Shown here piece by piece: positions 7,590 to 15,793 of a DNA stretch of 64,000 bases (position 1 is its first letter; each line of letters opens with the position of its first letter). Source of the DNA: an uncultured Helicobacteraceae bacterium (lineage in GTDB: Bacteria; Campylobacterota; Campylobacteria; Campylobacterales; Helicobacteraceae); assembly GCA_910578285.1 (NCBI GenBank), contig CAJTQL010000009.1, forward strand, positions 1,685 through 65,684. The letters are read 5' to 3'. The translations under genes were made by a program, and so were the position numbers. A model generated the notes under the pieces. It had not been told where the DNA came from. It did not search any database and saw only the letters and a program-made list of their open reading frames with translations.

Positions 7590-8371
7590 ACCATTTTCTA
7601 AGCCAAAGTATAGAACTAGCGAATCAAAGAAATTATTTAGACCAGCTTTTTAGAGTATATCCTATGAGCCCGGATAATATAAGAGAGATAGATTCTATCA
7701 AATGGGATAGATTTGAAAAAGCCTTTAACGCAAATGAGCAAGAAAAAATAATAGAATCTTTGCTTGATTTTGATTTGTTTCCTATCAAGGATTCTTATAT
7801 CGCATATCTAAGGCGTGATAAGAGCGCAATCAAAAGAAATCCCGCAACGATAGCAAGAATTTGTGGGAGATTAAAAGAAATGGGATTAAATAAAATTTAC
7901 GAAAATCTCTCACAACCAAAAGAAACGAATCGCCAAATAGGACCGCTTTTAAAGCGGTGGGTTAATAGTGGTATTTTAGGAGTCCAGCCTGTTAGTCTAG
8001 AGATATTTAAGAATACTAACGAAAATGCTATCTTAAACGCTTCAGATTTGGCTATGCAAGAATTTGCAAAAGAACATTTGGGCTATACTCGTTTAAAAGG
8101 CTTAGATTTCATCGCAAGATTTAATGGGAAAATGATTATCGGCGAGGCAAAGTTTCTAAGTGATTTTGGCGGACATCAAAATGCCCAGCTTGAGGACGCA
8201 ATGAGTTTGCTTAACACCCCTTTAACACAAAATATTATCAAAGTAGCAATTTTAGATGGAGTATGTTATATTCAAGGTAAAAACAAAATGTTTGAAACAC
8301 TCACAAGCATTTATCAAAATCATAATGTTTTATCTGCTCTCCTCTTAAGAGATTTTCTCTATCAGGTGTAG
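7586..8371 (+). CDS. Type II restriction endonuclease (PD-(D/E)XK)
   Basis: 261 residues. A PD-(D/E)XK core is visible as GLDFIARFNGKMIIGEAK: Asp174, then Glu187-x-Lys189. The N-terminal half is helical with no recognised motif, probably DNA recognition. It lies 2 bp before a DNA methyltransferase in the same direction, the standard type II arrangement, and should cut unmodified DNA at the site protected by its partner. The recognition sequence cannot be read from the sequence. Confidence 0.8.
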   Translation: MNHFLSQSIELANQRNYLDQLFRVYPMSPDNIREIDSIKWDRFEKAFNANEQEKIIESLLDFDLFPIKDSYIAYLRRDKSAIKRNPATIARICGRLKEMGLNKIYENLSQPKETNRQIGPLLKRWVNSGILGVQPVSLEIFKNTNENAILNASDLAMQEFAKEHLGYTRLKGLDFIARFNGKMIIGEAKFLSDFGGHQNAQLEDAMSLLNTPLTQNIIKVAILDGVCYIQGKNKMFETLTSIYQNHNVLSALLLRDFLYQV

Positions 8372-8373
8372 CA

Positions 8374-9477
8374 ATGTTTCATCTTTTTAAATCTTTTCAA
8401 TCTCCGCAAGATTTTCTAAAACTTCCATTGAGCAGAGAATTACAAGGGGATTACAATCAAAAAAATTTACTTATTTTTGATGATAACCTCAATGCTATGC
8501 AAAATCTCTTACAAAATCAAGCTAAAAGCTTCAAAAATAGCATTGATTTAATCTATATTGACCCTCCTTTTGCCACAAATAATACCTTTAGACTAGGAAG
8601 CACGATGAGCGCAAGTTTAGATTCAAAAATTGCATATAAAGACAAATTTAATTTGGAATCTTATTTGGAATTTCTCTACTATCGTCTAATTTTAATTAAA
8701 GAATTAATGAGTGAAAAAGGGAGTCTGTATTTACACATTGATGATAAGGTGGGACACTATGTCAAAATCTTATGTGATGAGATTTTTGGAAGGGAGCATT
8801 TTATCAATGATATTACGCGCATTAAATGTAATCCTAAAAACTTTAAACGCAAAGCCTATGGGAATATCAAAGATAGAATCTTATTTTATGTAAAAAGCAA
8901 TCAATATGTTTGGAATGAAGTTTATGAGGAAATCACAAAAAATGATTTACATAAACGATTTAAAAAGCAAGATGAAAGAGGATACTATACTACGATTCCG
9001 CTTCATGCACCCGGAGTTACACAAAAGGGAGAAAGTGGGCAAGAATGGAATGGCTTAAAACCTCCTAAAGGCAGACATTGGCGTTGCTCTTTAAGTGAAT
9101 TAGACAAGCTAGAAAAAGCCGGGCTGATTGAGTGGAGCAAAAATGGAGTGCCTAGAAAAAAGGTTTATGCACAAGATTCTAAGGGTAAAAAGATTCAAGA
9201 TATTTGGGAGTTTAAAGATACACAAAATCCTATCTACCCAACACAGAAAAATAATGCAATGCTAAAAAGAATAATCCAAATGTCCTCTAATGCGGATTCT
9301 CTTGTAATGGATTGTTTTTGTGGAAGCGGGGGATTTTTGAGAGAATCATTCTTGCTTGGACGAAACTTTATAGGCATTGATGAGAGTAAAGAGGCAATAA
9401 AGCTCAATCAAAAATGGATAGAGGAATATAATCAACAAAATCTTTGTAAATGTGAATATGGGTTTTTAAAAATATAA
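8374..9477 (+). CDS. Type II DNA methyltransferase, beta class
   Basis: 367 residues. Catalytic motif IV is DPPF (in LIYIDPPFATNN) near residue 66; the AdoMet motif I is near the C-terminus (DCFCGSGGFLRE, about residue 310). This order (IV before I) is the beta class of N6-adenine or N4-cytosine methyltransferases. A target-recognition segment lies between. It should protect the site cut by the adjacent nuclease. Confidence 0.88.
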   Translation: MFHLFKSFQSPQDFLKLPLSRELQGDYNQKNLLIFDDNLNAMQNLLQNQAKSFKNSIDLIYIDPPFATNNTFRLGSTMSASLDSKIAYKDKFNLESYLEFLYYRLILIKELMSEKGSLYLHIDDKVGHYVKILCDEIFGREHFINDITRIKCNPKNFKRKAYGNIKDRILFYVKSNQYVWNEVYEEITKNDLHKRFKKQDERGYYTTIPLHAPGVTQKGESGQEWNGLKPPKGRHWRCSLSELDKLEKAGLIEWSKNGVPRKKVYAQDSKGKKIQDIWEFKDTQNPIYPTQKNNAMLKRIIQMSSNADSLVMDCFCGSGGFLRESFLLGRNFIGIDESKEAIKLNQKWIEEYNQQNLCKCEYGFLKI

Positions 9478-9712
9478 AAGAAATCACAAAAGAGTTTAAA
9501 GCTGATTATTTTAGTAAGCACATTGTTAATGAAGTAGAGAGCATTAACCGAGTGGTATTAAGCACACTATAAAATAGCATTTATTTTGAAACAAGCAGGT
9601 GCAAAAAGCTATAAAGAACTTTGTGCTTTGTGAATCTGGGTTTTAACAATTCCATTAGAATTTATATAAATTAAGCCCCCCCCATTTTTCTCTATATTTT
9701 CCCCAAAACCCC
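9478..9712. other. Intergenic remnant with C8 tract
   Basis: No intact gene. The first 90 bases encode a short fragment (KEITKEFKADYFSKHIV...) ending in a stop, probably gene debris. A run of eight C (9676-9683) lies 30 bp before the -35 of the AKR promoter. Confidence 0.5.
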
Positions 9713-9743
9713 TTGACAAACACCAAGTGTCAGGCTTTATAAT
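9713..9743 (+). promoter_or_regulatory. MerR-type promoter of the AKR trio
   Basis: TTGACA (9713-9718), 19-bp spacer, TATAAT (9738-9743). The spacer dyad is ACAC-CAA-GTGT. The sequence CCCCTTGACAAACAC is identical to that at 6473-6487. Confidence 0.78.
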
Positions 9744-9776
9744 TTCAAATGTATTTTAAAATCATAAGGAGAAAAA

Positions 9777-10907
9777 ATGCAAAATACAATTTCTCACTCT
9801 CGGCGAGATTTTCTCAAAACCTCTGCAATGCTAAGCGTTGCTTTAAGCGTAGGCTCATTGCCACTTTTTGGTGCGGATTCTAAAGATTCTAAAATCCAAA
9901 TGCCCACGCGCATACTTGGTAAAGGGAGCTATGCTTTTAGCGTTTCTGCTCTTGCCTTTGGTTGTATGGGGCTAAACTACCACTGCTCTAAAAAGCTAAG
10001 TAAAAAGGAATCCTTAAAGATTCTAGAATCTGCCATAGACTATGGAATCACGCTTTTTGATACCGCGCAAGTGTATGGACCAAATAGTAATGAAATCTTA
10101 GTCGGGGAGCTTTTAAAGCCTTATAATAAAAAACTTTTCATCACCACCAAATTTGGCTTTGGCAAGGACGCAAGTGTGCTAGATAGCTCACCCAAACGCA
10201 TTCGCGAAGTTGTGGAGCAAAGCTTAAAAAGACTACATTTAGAGCAAATCCCGCTTTTGTATCAACACCGCTTTGACCCAAAAACACCGATTGAAGAGGT
10301 AGCAAATTGTGTGAAAGACTTAATAAAAGAGGGCAAAGTCGCACGATTTGGCGTGTGTGAGCTAAGCGCAAAAAGCATTGAAGAAGCACATAGAATCTGC
10401 CCGATTACTGCTGTGCAAAGTGAATACCACCTAATGTGGCGCAACCCTGAAAGTGAGATTTTCCCTACATTAGAGAGGCTAAAAATCGGCTTTGTTGCGT
10501 ATTCTCCGCTTAATCGCGGGTATTTAAGTGGCAAACTCAATAAGGATTCTAAATTTGATAAAAACAATGATAATCGCGCGACTTTCCCGCGATTCCAACC
10601 TAATGCTATGGAGGCAAATTACCAAATCATCAATCTTTTGGCAGAATTTGGCAAAGGCAAGAATCCACACGCTAAGGATTCTAACGCCACTCCCGCACAA
10701 GTGGCAATCTCTTATCTTTTGGCGAAAAAACCCTATATTGTCCCGCTTTTTGGCACGACAAACCCTGCGCATTTAGAGGAGAATATACAGGCTTTAGGCA
10801 TCAAATGGAGTAAGCAAGAACTAGCAAGCCTAGATTCTAAACTAGATAAAATTGTAATCGTTGGGGATAGATACCCAGCCGAACAAGCAAATAGAGTGGG
10901 GAAATAA
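9777..10907 (+). CDS. Tat-exported aldo-keto reductase (1)
   Basis: 376 residues: Tat signal (SRRDFLK, residues 8-14) and an AKR (beta/alpha)8 barrel with the full catalytic tetrad Asp95, Tyr100, Lys125 and His164. It ends with GDRYPAEQANRVGK, the C-terminal signature of the YhdN/AKR11-12-like branch. It should reduce aldehydes or ketones with NADPH. First of three AKRs in one operon; most similar to the third (12083), so they are duplicates. Synthesis is driven by the 19-bp-spacer promoter at 9713. Confidence 0.9.
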   Translation: MQNTISHSRRDFLKTSAMLSVALSVGSLPLFGADSKDSKIQMPTRILGKGSYAFSVSALAFGCMGLNYHCSKKLSKKESLKILESAIDYGITLFDTAQVYGPNSNEILVGELLKPYNKKLFITTKFGFGKDASVLDSSPKRIREVVEQSLKRLHLEQIPLLYQHRFDPKTPIEEVANCVKDLIKEGKVARFGVCELSAKSIEEAHRICPITAVQSEYHLMWRNPESEIFPTLERLKIGFVAYSPLNRGYLSGKLNKDSKFDKNNDNRATFPRFQPNAMEANYQIINLLAEFGKGKNPHAKDSNATPAQVAISYLLAKKPYIVPLFGTTNPAHLEENIQALGIKWSKQELASLDSKLDKIVIVGDRYPAEQANRVGK

Positions 10908-10927
10908 ATGAAAATAAAGGAAATACA

Positions 10928-12061
10928 ATGAAAGAACAATCTACACAAGATTCAAGACGCAAGTTTTTAAAAACAAGTGCGGCACTTGCTACAATGGCAT
11001 TTTTAGGCGCACAAACTTTTGCAAATGCTAAGGAGGCAAAAATGACAAAAACAGCGATTCCACAAAGAAAAATCGGTAATTTCAAAGTCTCGGCAATCGG
11101 CTTAGGTTGTATGGGAATGAGCGCAAATCACGGACCTGCAAGGGATAAAAAAGAAATGATAAAGCTGCTGCATAAAGCGGTGGATTTGGGATATACATTC
11201 TTTGATACCGCTGAAGTGTATGGACCACACACCAATGAGGAGCTTTTGGGCGAGGCTTTGAAAGGCTATAAAGATAAAATTATAATCAATACCAAATTTG
11301 GCTTTTACTATCCCTTTGGCAAACAACAGCTAGATTCTAGCCGCAAGTCTATTATGCGCGCAGTTGATGGGAGCTTGAAACGACTGCAGAGGGATTGCAT
11401 TGACCTCTATACGCAACACAGAGTGGATATTGATACGCCCATTGAGGAAGTGGCAGGGACGATGAAAGATTTAGTCAAAATGGGTAAAATCAAGGCGTGG
11501 GCGTTAGGCGAAGCAGGGATTAAAACAATACAGAAAGCACACAAAGTCTTTGCCCCTGTGGCAATGCAGAGTCAATATTCTATGGCATTCCGTGAATTAG
11601 AGCAAAATGGCATAATGGACACTTGCCAAAAGTTGGGAATCACGATTGTCGCATATAGCCCGCTTGATAGAGGATTTTTAGGTGGAGGTTTTGACAAAAA
11701 CACAACCTTTCACCCCACGCTTGATATGCGCAACTCTTTCCCGCGACTTTCCAAAGAAGCGTTAGAAGCAAATCAGCAAGTGATTGATTTTATTAGAAAT
11801 GTGGCAAAGAGCAAAACCATTAATGGCAAACCAGCAACTGTGGCACAAGTTTCTTTGGCATGGATTCTTGCAAATAAAAGTTTTGTTGTGCCGATTCCAG
11901 AGACAACAAAGATTCATCGACTAGAAGAGAATCTTAACTCTTGTCTGCTAACATTTAGCAAAGATGAGCTAGAAGAAATCAATAGTCGGCTTAGTAAGAT
12001 TGTTATCATAGGTGATAGATACGCACCCGGAAGCGATGCAGCAAACAGCGTAGGGCTGTAA
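10928..12061 (+). CDS. Tat-exported aldo-keto reductase (2)
   Basis: 377 residues, Tat motif SRRKFLK (9-15), AKR barrel with Asp93, Tyr98, Lys123 and His164. It belongs to a different AKR subgroup from its two neighbours (IGNFKVSAIGLGCMGMS; C-terminus GDRYAPGSDAANSVGL). AAGGAGG (11030-11036) and an in-frame ATG at 11042 (Met39) stand at the signal/barrel boundary, an efficient-looking internal start that would yield a cytosolic enzyme. Fragments of this subgroup form the pseudogene at 6250. Confidence 0.9.
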   Translation: MKEQSTQDSRRKFLKTSAALATMAFLGAQTFANAKEAKMTKTAIPQRKIGNFKVSAIGLGCMGMSANHGPARDKKEMIKLLHKAVDLGYTFFDTAEVYGPHTNEELLGEALKGYKDKIIINTKFGFYYPFGKQQLDSSRKSIMRAVDGSLKRLQRDCIDLYTQHRVDIDTPIEEVAGTMKDLVKMGKIKAWALGEAGIKTIQKAHKVFAPVAMQSQYSMAFRELEQNGIMDTCQKLGITIVAYSPLDRGFLGGGFDKNTTFHPTLDMRNSFPRLSKEALEANQQVIDFIRNVAKSKTINGKPATVAQVSLAWILANKSFVVPIPETTKIHRLEENLNSCLLTFSKDELEEINSRLSKIVIIGDRYAPGSDAANSVGL

Positions 12062-12082
12062 ATTTAAATCCAAGGAGAAATA

Positions 12083-13204
12083 ATGCAAAATCACACCACC
12101 AATCGCCGCGAGTTTTTGAAAGTTGCGGCAATATTGGGGGCAAGTTTAAGCTTAGGTGCTTCGCCACTTTTGGCAACAGATTCTAAAAAGCAAGCAATGC
12201 CAACGCGCATTTTGGGCAAAGGCGACTATGCCTTTGAGGTTTCAGCCCTCGCATTTGGACTGATGGGCTTGAATTATCACCGCAGCAAGGTGTTGAGCGA
12301 AAGAGAGGCAGCAGAGATTGTAGCAAGATGTGTGGATAATGGAATCACGCTTTTTGATACCGCGCAAGTCTATGGACCAGATAGTAACGAAATCTTAGCG
12401 GGCAAGATTCTAAAACCCTATAAAAATAAGGTTTTTATTACGACAAAATTTGGTTTTGGGGCAAATGCTGATATTTTGGATTCTTCGCCAAAACGTATCC
12501 GAGAAGTTTGCGAACAAAGCCTAAAAAGGCTCAATATCGAGCAGATTCCGCTTTTTTATCAACATCGCTTTGACCCCCAAACGCCGATTGAAGAAGTCGC
12601 GGGAACGGTCGAAGATTTGATAAAAGAAGGCAAAGTCGCTCGGTTTGGTGTGTGCGAATTGAGCGCAGCAACGATAGAAAAAGCGCACAAAGTCTGCCCA
12701 ATCACAGCCGTGCAAAGTGAATATCATTTGATGTGGCGCAATGTTGAAACCGAACTCTTTCCAACATTAGAAGAGCTTGGAATCGGCTTTGTTGCCTATT
12801 CACCTTTTGCGCGAGGATATTTAAGTGGAAAGCTAAGAAAAAATAGCGATTTTGACCCAAAAAATGATAATCGCGCAACCTTTCCACGTTACCAAGACGA
12901 TACAATGGCAGCAAATTATAGGATTGTTGAACTTCTAATAGAATTTGGTAAAGGCAAAAATCCTTCCGCTCAAAATGGCAATGCAACTCCTGCTCAAATG
13001 GCAATCTCCTATCTTTTAGCGAAAAAGCCCTATGTCGTCCCACTTTTTGGCATGACAAATCTAACACATTTGAGTGAAAACACTGAATCATTGCAGGTTC
13101 AATGGCACAAAAAAGAGCTGAAAAACTTTGAAGCAGAGCTTGCAAAAATACAGATTCTTGGCGACCGCTACCCGCCAGAGCAGGCAAAGCGCGTGGGGCG
13201 ATAG
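12083..13204 (+). CDS. Tat-exported aldo-keto reductase (3)
   Basis: 373 residues, Tat signal NRREFLK (7-13), AKR barrel with Asp92, Tyr97, Lys122 and His161, and C-terminal GDRYPPEQAKRVGR. A close paralogue of AKR 1 through the whole barrel. A Met (residue 39) stands at the signal/barrel boundary, but no Shine-Dalgarno precedes it, unlike AKR 2. Last gene of the trio, 21 bp after AKR 2. Confidence 0.9.
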   Translation: MQNHTTNRREFLKVAAILGASLSLGASPLLATDSKKQAMPTRILGKGDYAFEVSALAFGLMGLNYHRSKVLSEREAAEIVARCVDNGITLFDTAQVYGPDSNEILAGKILKPYKNKVFITTKFGFGANADILDSSPKRIREVCEQSLKRLNIEQIPLFYQHRFDPQTPIEEVAGTVEDLIKEGKVARFGVCELSAATIEKAHKVCPITAVQSEYHLMWRNVETELFPTLEELGIGFVAYSPFARGYLSGKLRKNSDFDPKNDNRATFPRYQDDTMAANYRIVELLIEFGKGKNPSAQNGNATPAQMAISYLLAKKPYVVPLFGMTNLTHLSENTESLQVQWHKKELKNFEAELAKIQILGDRYPPEQAKRVGR

Positions 13205-13250
13205 CCAGATTTACAAACTTGAACTTGCTTCTGTGGCAAAAATATGCTAT

Positions 13251-13256
13251 TATAAT
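13251..13256 (+). promoter_or_regulatory. Probable -10 box upstream of hsdM
   Basis: TATAAT at 13251-13256, 122 bp before the hsdM start, in an otherwise gene-free 174-bp gap. A TTGCTT (13225-13230) is 20 bp upstream. Confidence 0.4.
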
Positions 13257-13378
13257 GATGCAATATGGGAAATGCCCAAACGCATGATGATGAGATTCTA
13301 AGCCCTTATGGCTTGGACGCTCTCTGTCATTATGTGGTATAAAGGCTTAGTATCATAAAATAGACATAAGGGCAAGAT

Positions 13379-15016
13379 GTGGCAACACAGCCAAAACTCG
13401 AATCGACTCTGTTTGTCGCCGCCGACAAACTCCGCAAAAACATTGACGCCGCCGAGTATAAGCATATCGTTTTGGGCTTAGTTTTCTTAAAATACATCTC
13501 CGATAGCTTCCAAGCTATTTTTGAAAGAGTGCAAAGTGGGGGTGGAGACACAGAGGACAAGGACGAATATCACGCACACAATGCGTTTTTTGTGCCCCCA
13601 AAGGCGCGGTGGGGTTACATTATGGAAAACGCCAAACAAAGCAATATCGGTAGCCTTTTAGACGCTGCGATGCAAACCATAGAACAGGAAAATCCAAGCC
13701 TAAAGGGCGTTTTACCTAAAGTCTATGCCAAAGAAAATTTAGATTCCATTTGCTTAGGCGGGTTGATTGACTTGCTATCTAATCTCTCTTTAAGCGGAGA
13801 ATCGGGAAGTAAGATAGCCCAAAGTAGTGATATTTTAGGGCATATTTTTGAATATTTCTTAGGCGAGTTTGCGTTAAGCGAGGGCAAAAAGGGCGGGCAA
13901 TTCTACACGCCAAAGAGTGTCGTAGAGCTGCTCGTTGCGTGCCTAGAGCCCTACAAGGGCAGAGTGTTTGACCCATGTTGTGGCAGCGGGGGAATGTTTG
14001 TGCAAAGCGAAGCTTTTGTGCAAAGTCATCAAGGCAAGATTGACGACATCTCGATTTATGGACAAGAGAGCAACCAAACGACTTGGCGACTAGCAAAGAT
14101 GAATCTAGCGATTCGGCAAATCGATTCTTCACAGGTGAAATGGAATAGCGAAGGAAGTTTTTTAAATGATGCGCATAAAGATTTAAAAGCAGATTTTGTG
14201 ATTGCCAACCCGCCATTTAACGATTCTGATTATAGCGGCGAGCAACTCGCAAACGATGGACGTTGGAAGTTTGGAATCCCGCCAACGACAAACGCAAACT
14301 ATGCGTGGATTCAGCATTTCCTCTATCATCTTGCGCCAAAGGGTGTCGCCGGGTTCGTGCTTGCCAAAGGCTCGCTAACGAGCAACACGGGCGGTGAGGG
14401 CGCAATCCGCAAAAACTTGATAGAATCTAATCTGATTGATTGCATTATCAATCTCCCCGCCAAGCTTTTCTTAAATACGCAAATCCCCGCTTGCCTATGG
14501 TTTATTCGCCGCTCTAAGACAAACCAAGAAATCCTTTTCATAGACGCGCGCAATTGTGGCGAGTTGATTAATCGTAAAAATCGTATCTTAACTCATGAGG
14601 ATATACAAAAGATAAGCCAAACTTACCACGCGTGGAGAAAAGCGCAGAATCCACAAGATGGAGATTCTAAAAATCCAGTTTCCCATACTGACTCTCCCCT
14701 TTGTCATTCTGAGGCTTTAGCCGAAGAATCCCAACCTATAAAATCCAAGCAAGATTCTAAAAGTTTAGAATCTCTCCCACCTTATGCCGACATCAAAGGC
14801 TTTTGTAAATCCGCCTCTTTAGAAGAAGTCGCCGCGCTTGGCTATACGCTGACACCGGGCAGGTTTGTGGGGCTAGAAGAAAACGAGCAAAACTTCGACT
14901 TTGAGAGTGAATTTACACGTCTAAGAGCGGAGCTAGAATCCCAAATCAAAGAGGAACAAGAGCTCAACCAAAGGATTTTGGCAAATCTTGCGTTGATAGC
15001 TGGAGACAAACAATAA
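13379..15016 (+). CDS. hsdM: Type I R-M methyltransferase subunit HsdM
   Basis: 545 residues, GTG start. It has an N-terminal HsdM helical domain (LESTLFVAADKLRKNIDAAEYKHIVLGLVFLKYISD), AdoMet motif I DPCCGSGGMF and catalytic motif IV NPPF. Works with HsdS (17027) and HsdR (20271) as a type I N6-adenine system. About 40 extra residues before YADIKGFCKSASLEEV include CHSEALAEES, the translation of one TTGTCATTCTGA repeat unit (14701-14730). The normal HsdM sequence runs straight from YHAWR to the FCKSA segment, so a repeat was inserted in frame at a surface linker. Confidence 0.95.
   Translation: MATQPKLESTLFVAADKLRKNIDAAEYKHIVLGLVFLKYISDSFQAIFERVQSGGGDTEDKDEYHAHNAFFVPPKARWGYIMENAKQSNIGSLLDAAMQTIEQENPSLKGVLPKVYAKENLDSICLGGLIDLLSNLSLSGESGSKIAQSSDILGHIFEYFLGEFALSEGKKGGQFYTPKSVVELLVACLEPYKGRVFDPCCGSGGMFVQSEAFVQSHQGKIDDISIYGQESNQTTWRLAKMNLAIRQIDSSQVKWNSEGSFLNDAHKDLKADFVIANPPFNDSDYSGEQLANDGRWKFGIPPTTNANYAWIQHFLYHLAPKGVAGFVLAKGSLTSNTGGEGAIRKNLIESNLIDCIINLPAKLFLNTQIPACLWFIRRSKTNQEILFIDARNCGELINRKNRILTHEDIQKISQTYHAWRKAQNPQDGDSKNPVSHTDSPLCHSEALAEESQPIKSKQDSKSLESLPPYADIKGFCKSASLEEVAALGYTLTPGRFVGLEENEQNFDFESEFTRLRAELESQIKEEQELNQRILANLALIAGDKQ
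14701..14730 (+). repeat. In-frame TTGTCATTCTGA repeat unit inside hsdM
   Basis: TTGTCATTCTGA, then the small hairpin GGCTTTAGCC, then GAAGAATC. Identical in layout to units in the array at 15944-17014 and read in the same frame. Confidence 0.9.
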
Positions 15017-15026
15017 AGGAGACACA

Positions 15027-15305
15027 ATGACATCAAATATCAAATTCAAAATGGACAGCAACGACAAAGAAGTACTCGAGGCAATGCTTAAGGATATGGG
15101 GCTAGATTTAGGCACAGCGTTTAGAATGTTTGCATACAAGGTGCTTAAAACAGGCGAGATTCCCTTTAGCATAAGCAGCAGCATTGAGCCAGACACGATA
15201 GAGACGCCAGAAAATTATAAGGCATGGAAAAAGGCACGCAAAGAGCTCGAGAGGGGCGAGACCATAAGCCTAGAAGAGCTAAAAAGGAAATATGCTGATG
15301 TATAA
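15027..15305 (+). CDS. RelB/DinJ-type antitoxin (TA module 1)
   Basis: 92 residues. The N-terminus resembles a RelB/DinJ ribbon-helix-helix (KMDSNDKEVLEAMLKDMGLDLGTAFRMFAYKVLKTGEIPF); the C-terminal half (YKAWKKARKELERGETISLEELKRKY) is the toxin-binding tail. It starts 10 bp after hsdM with AAGGAG and overlaps the toxin gene. It should neutralise the RelE-like toxin and autoregulate. Confidence 0.85.
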   Translation: MTSNIKFKMDSNDKEVLEAMLKDMGLDLGTAFRMFAYKVLKTGEIPFSISSSIEPDTIETPENYKAWKKARKELERGETISLEELKRKYADV

Positions 15306-15555
15306 GATTCAAACGAGCAAAATTGTGGATAACTTTCTTGCGAAACATAGCGATATAAGGCAAAGGGTGCTTGATAAATTGGAAATTCTAGCACAAAATC
15401 CCTATAAAAATACCCTTGATATTCAAAAACTTCAAGGTAGGGATAACCGTTATCGCCTGCGAGTAGGCAAGTATAGAATCCTGTATGAAATCATAGAGAA
15501 TCAAATCCTTATCTATGCTTATGATGCGGATTCTCGTGGAGGCATCTACAAATGA
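15292..15555 (+). CDS. RelE/ParE-superfamily toxin (TA module 1)
   Basis: 87 residues (or 85 from the ATG at 15298). The compact RelE fold is recognisable by KIVDNFLAKHSDIRQRVLDKLEILAQNPY, KLQGRDNRYRLRVGKYRILYEI and the terminal YAYDADSRGGIYK. Its start overlaps the antitoxin by 14 bp. Likely a ribosome-dependent mRNA interferase. Its paralogue lies at 31223. Being inside an R-M operon, it may punish loss of the locus. Confidence 0.85.
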   Translation: MLMYKIQTSKIVDNFLAKHSDIRQRVLDKLEILAQNPYKNTLDIQKLQGRDNRYRLRVGKYRILYEIIENQILIYAYDADSRGGIYK

Positions 15556-15571
15556 CAAACAAGGAGACAAA

Positions 15572-15793
15572 ATGACTTTAATACTTGAAAATGTAAAAGA
15601 TGAATTTGTGCCGACCATTAAGGCACTTAGCAAAGCTATCAATGCCAAATGCAAAATCGAAAAACCAAAAGCAACAAAACTTGAAAAAGAGCTTTTGTTA
15701 CAATTGCAAGAAATAGAAGAGAAGCGCAAAAAAGGCACACTAAAAACCTACACAAGCGCAAAAGAAATGCATGCGGATATATTCAATGGCTAA
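15572..15793 (+). CDS. Antitoxin of the interrupted TA module 2
   Basis: 73 residues from the ATG at 15572 (AAGGAG 8 bp upstream). MTLILENVKDEFVPTIKALSKAINAKCKIEK matches the N-terminus of the antitoxin at 19790 (MTLIIKNANKDFAEAVRTMAKA), and the KTYTSAKEMHADI tail resembles its toxin-binding end. It overlaps the toxin start by 8 bp. Its toxin is truncated by the repeat/GIY-YIG insertion, so this gene may now be a lone antitoxin. Confidence 0.75.
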   Translation: MTLILENVKDEFVPTIKALSKAINAKCKIEKPKATKLEKELLLQLQEIEEKRKKGTLKTYTSAKEMHADIFNG

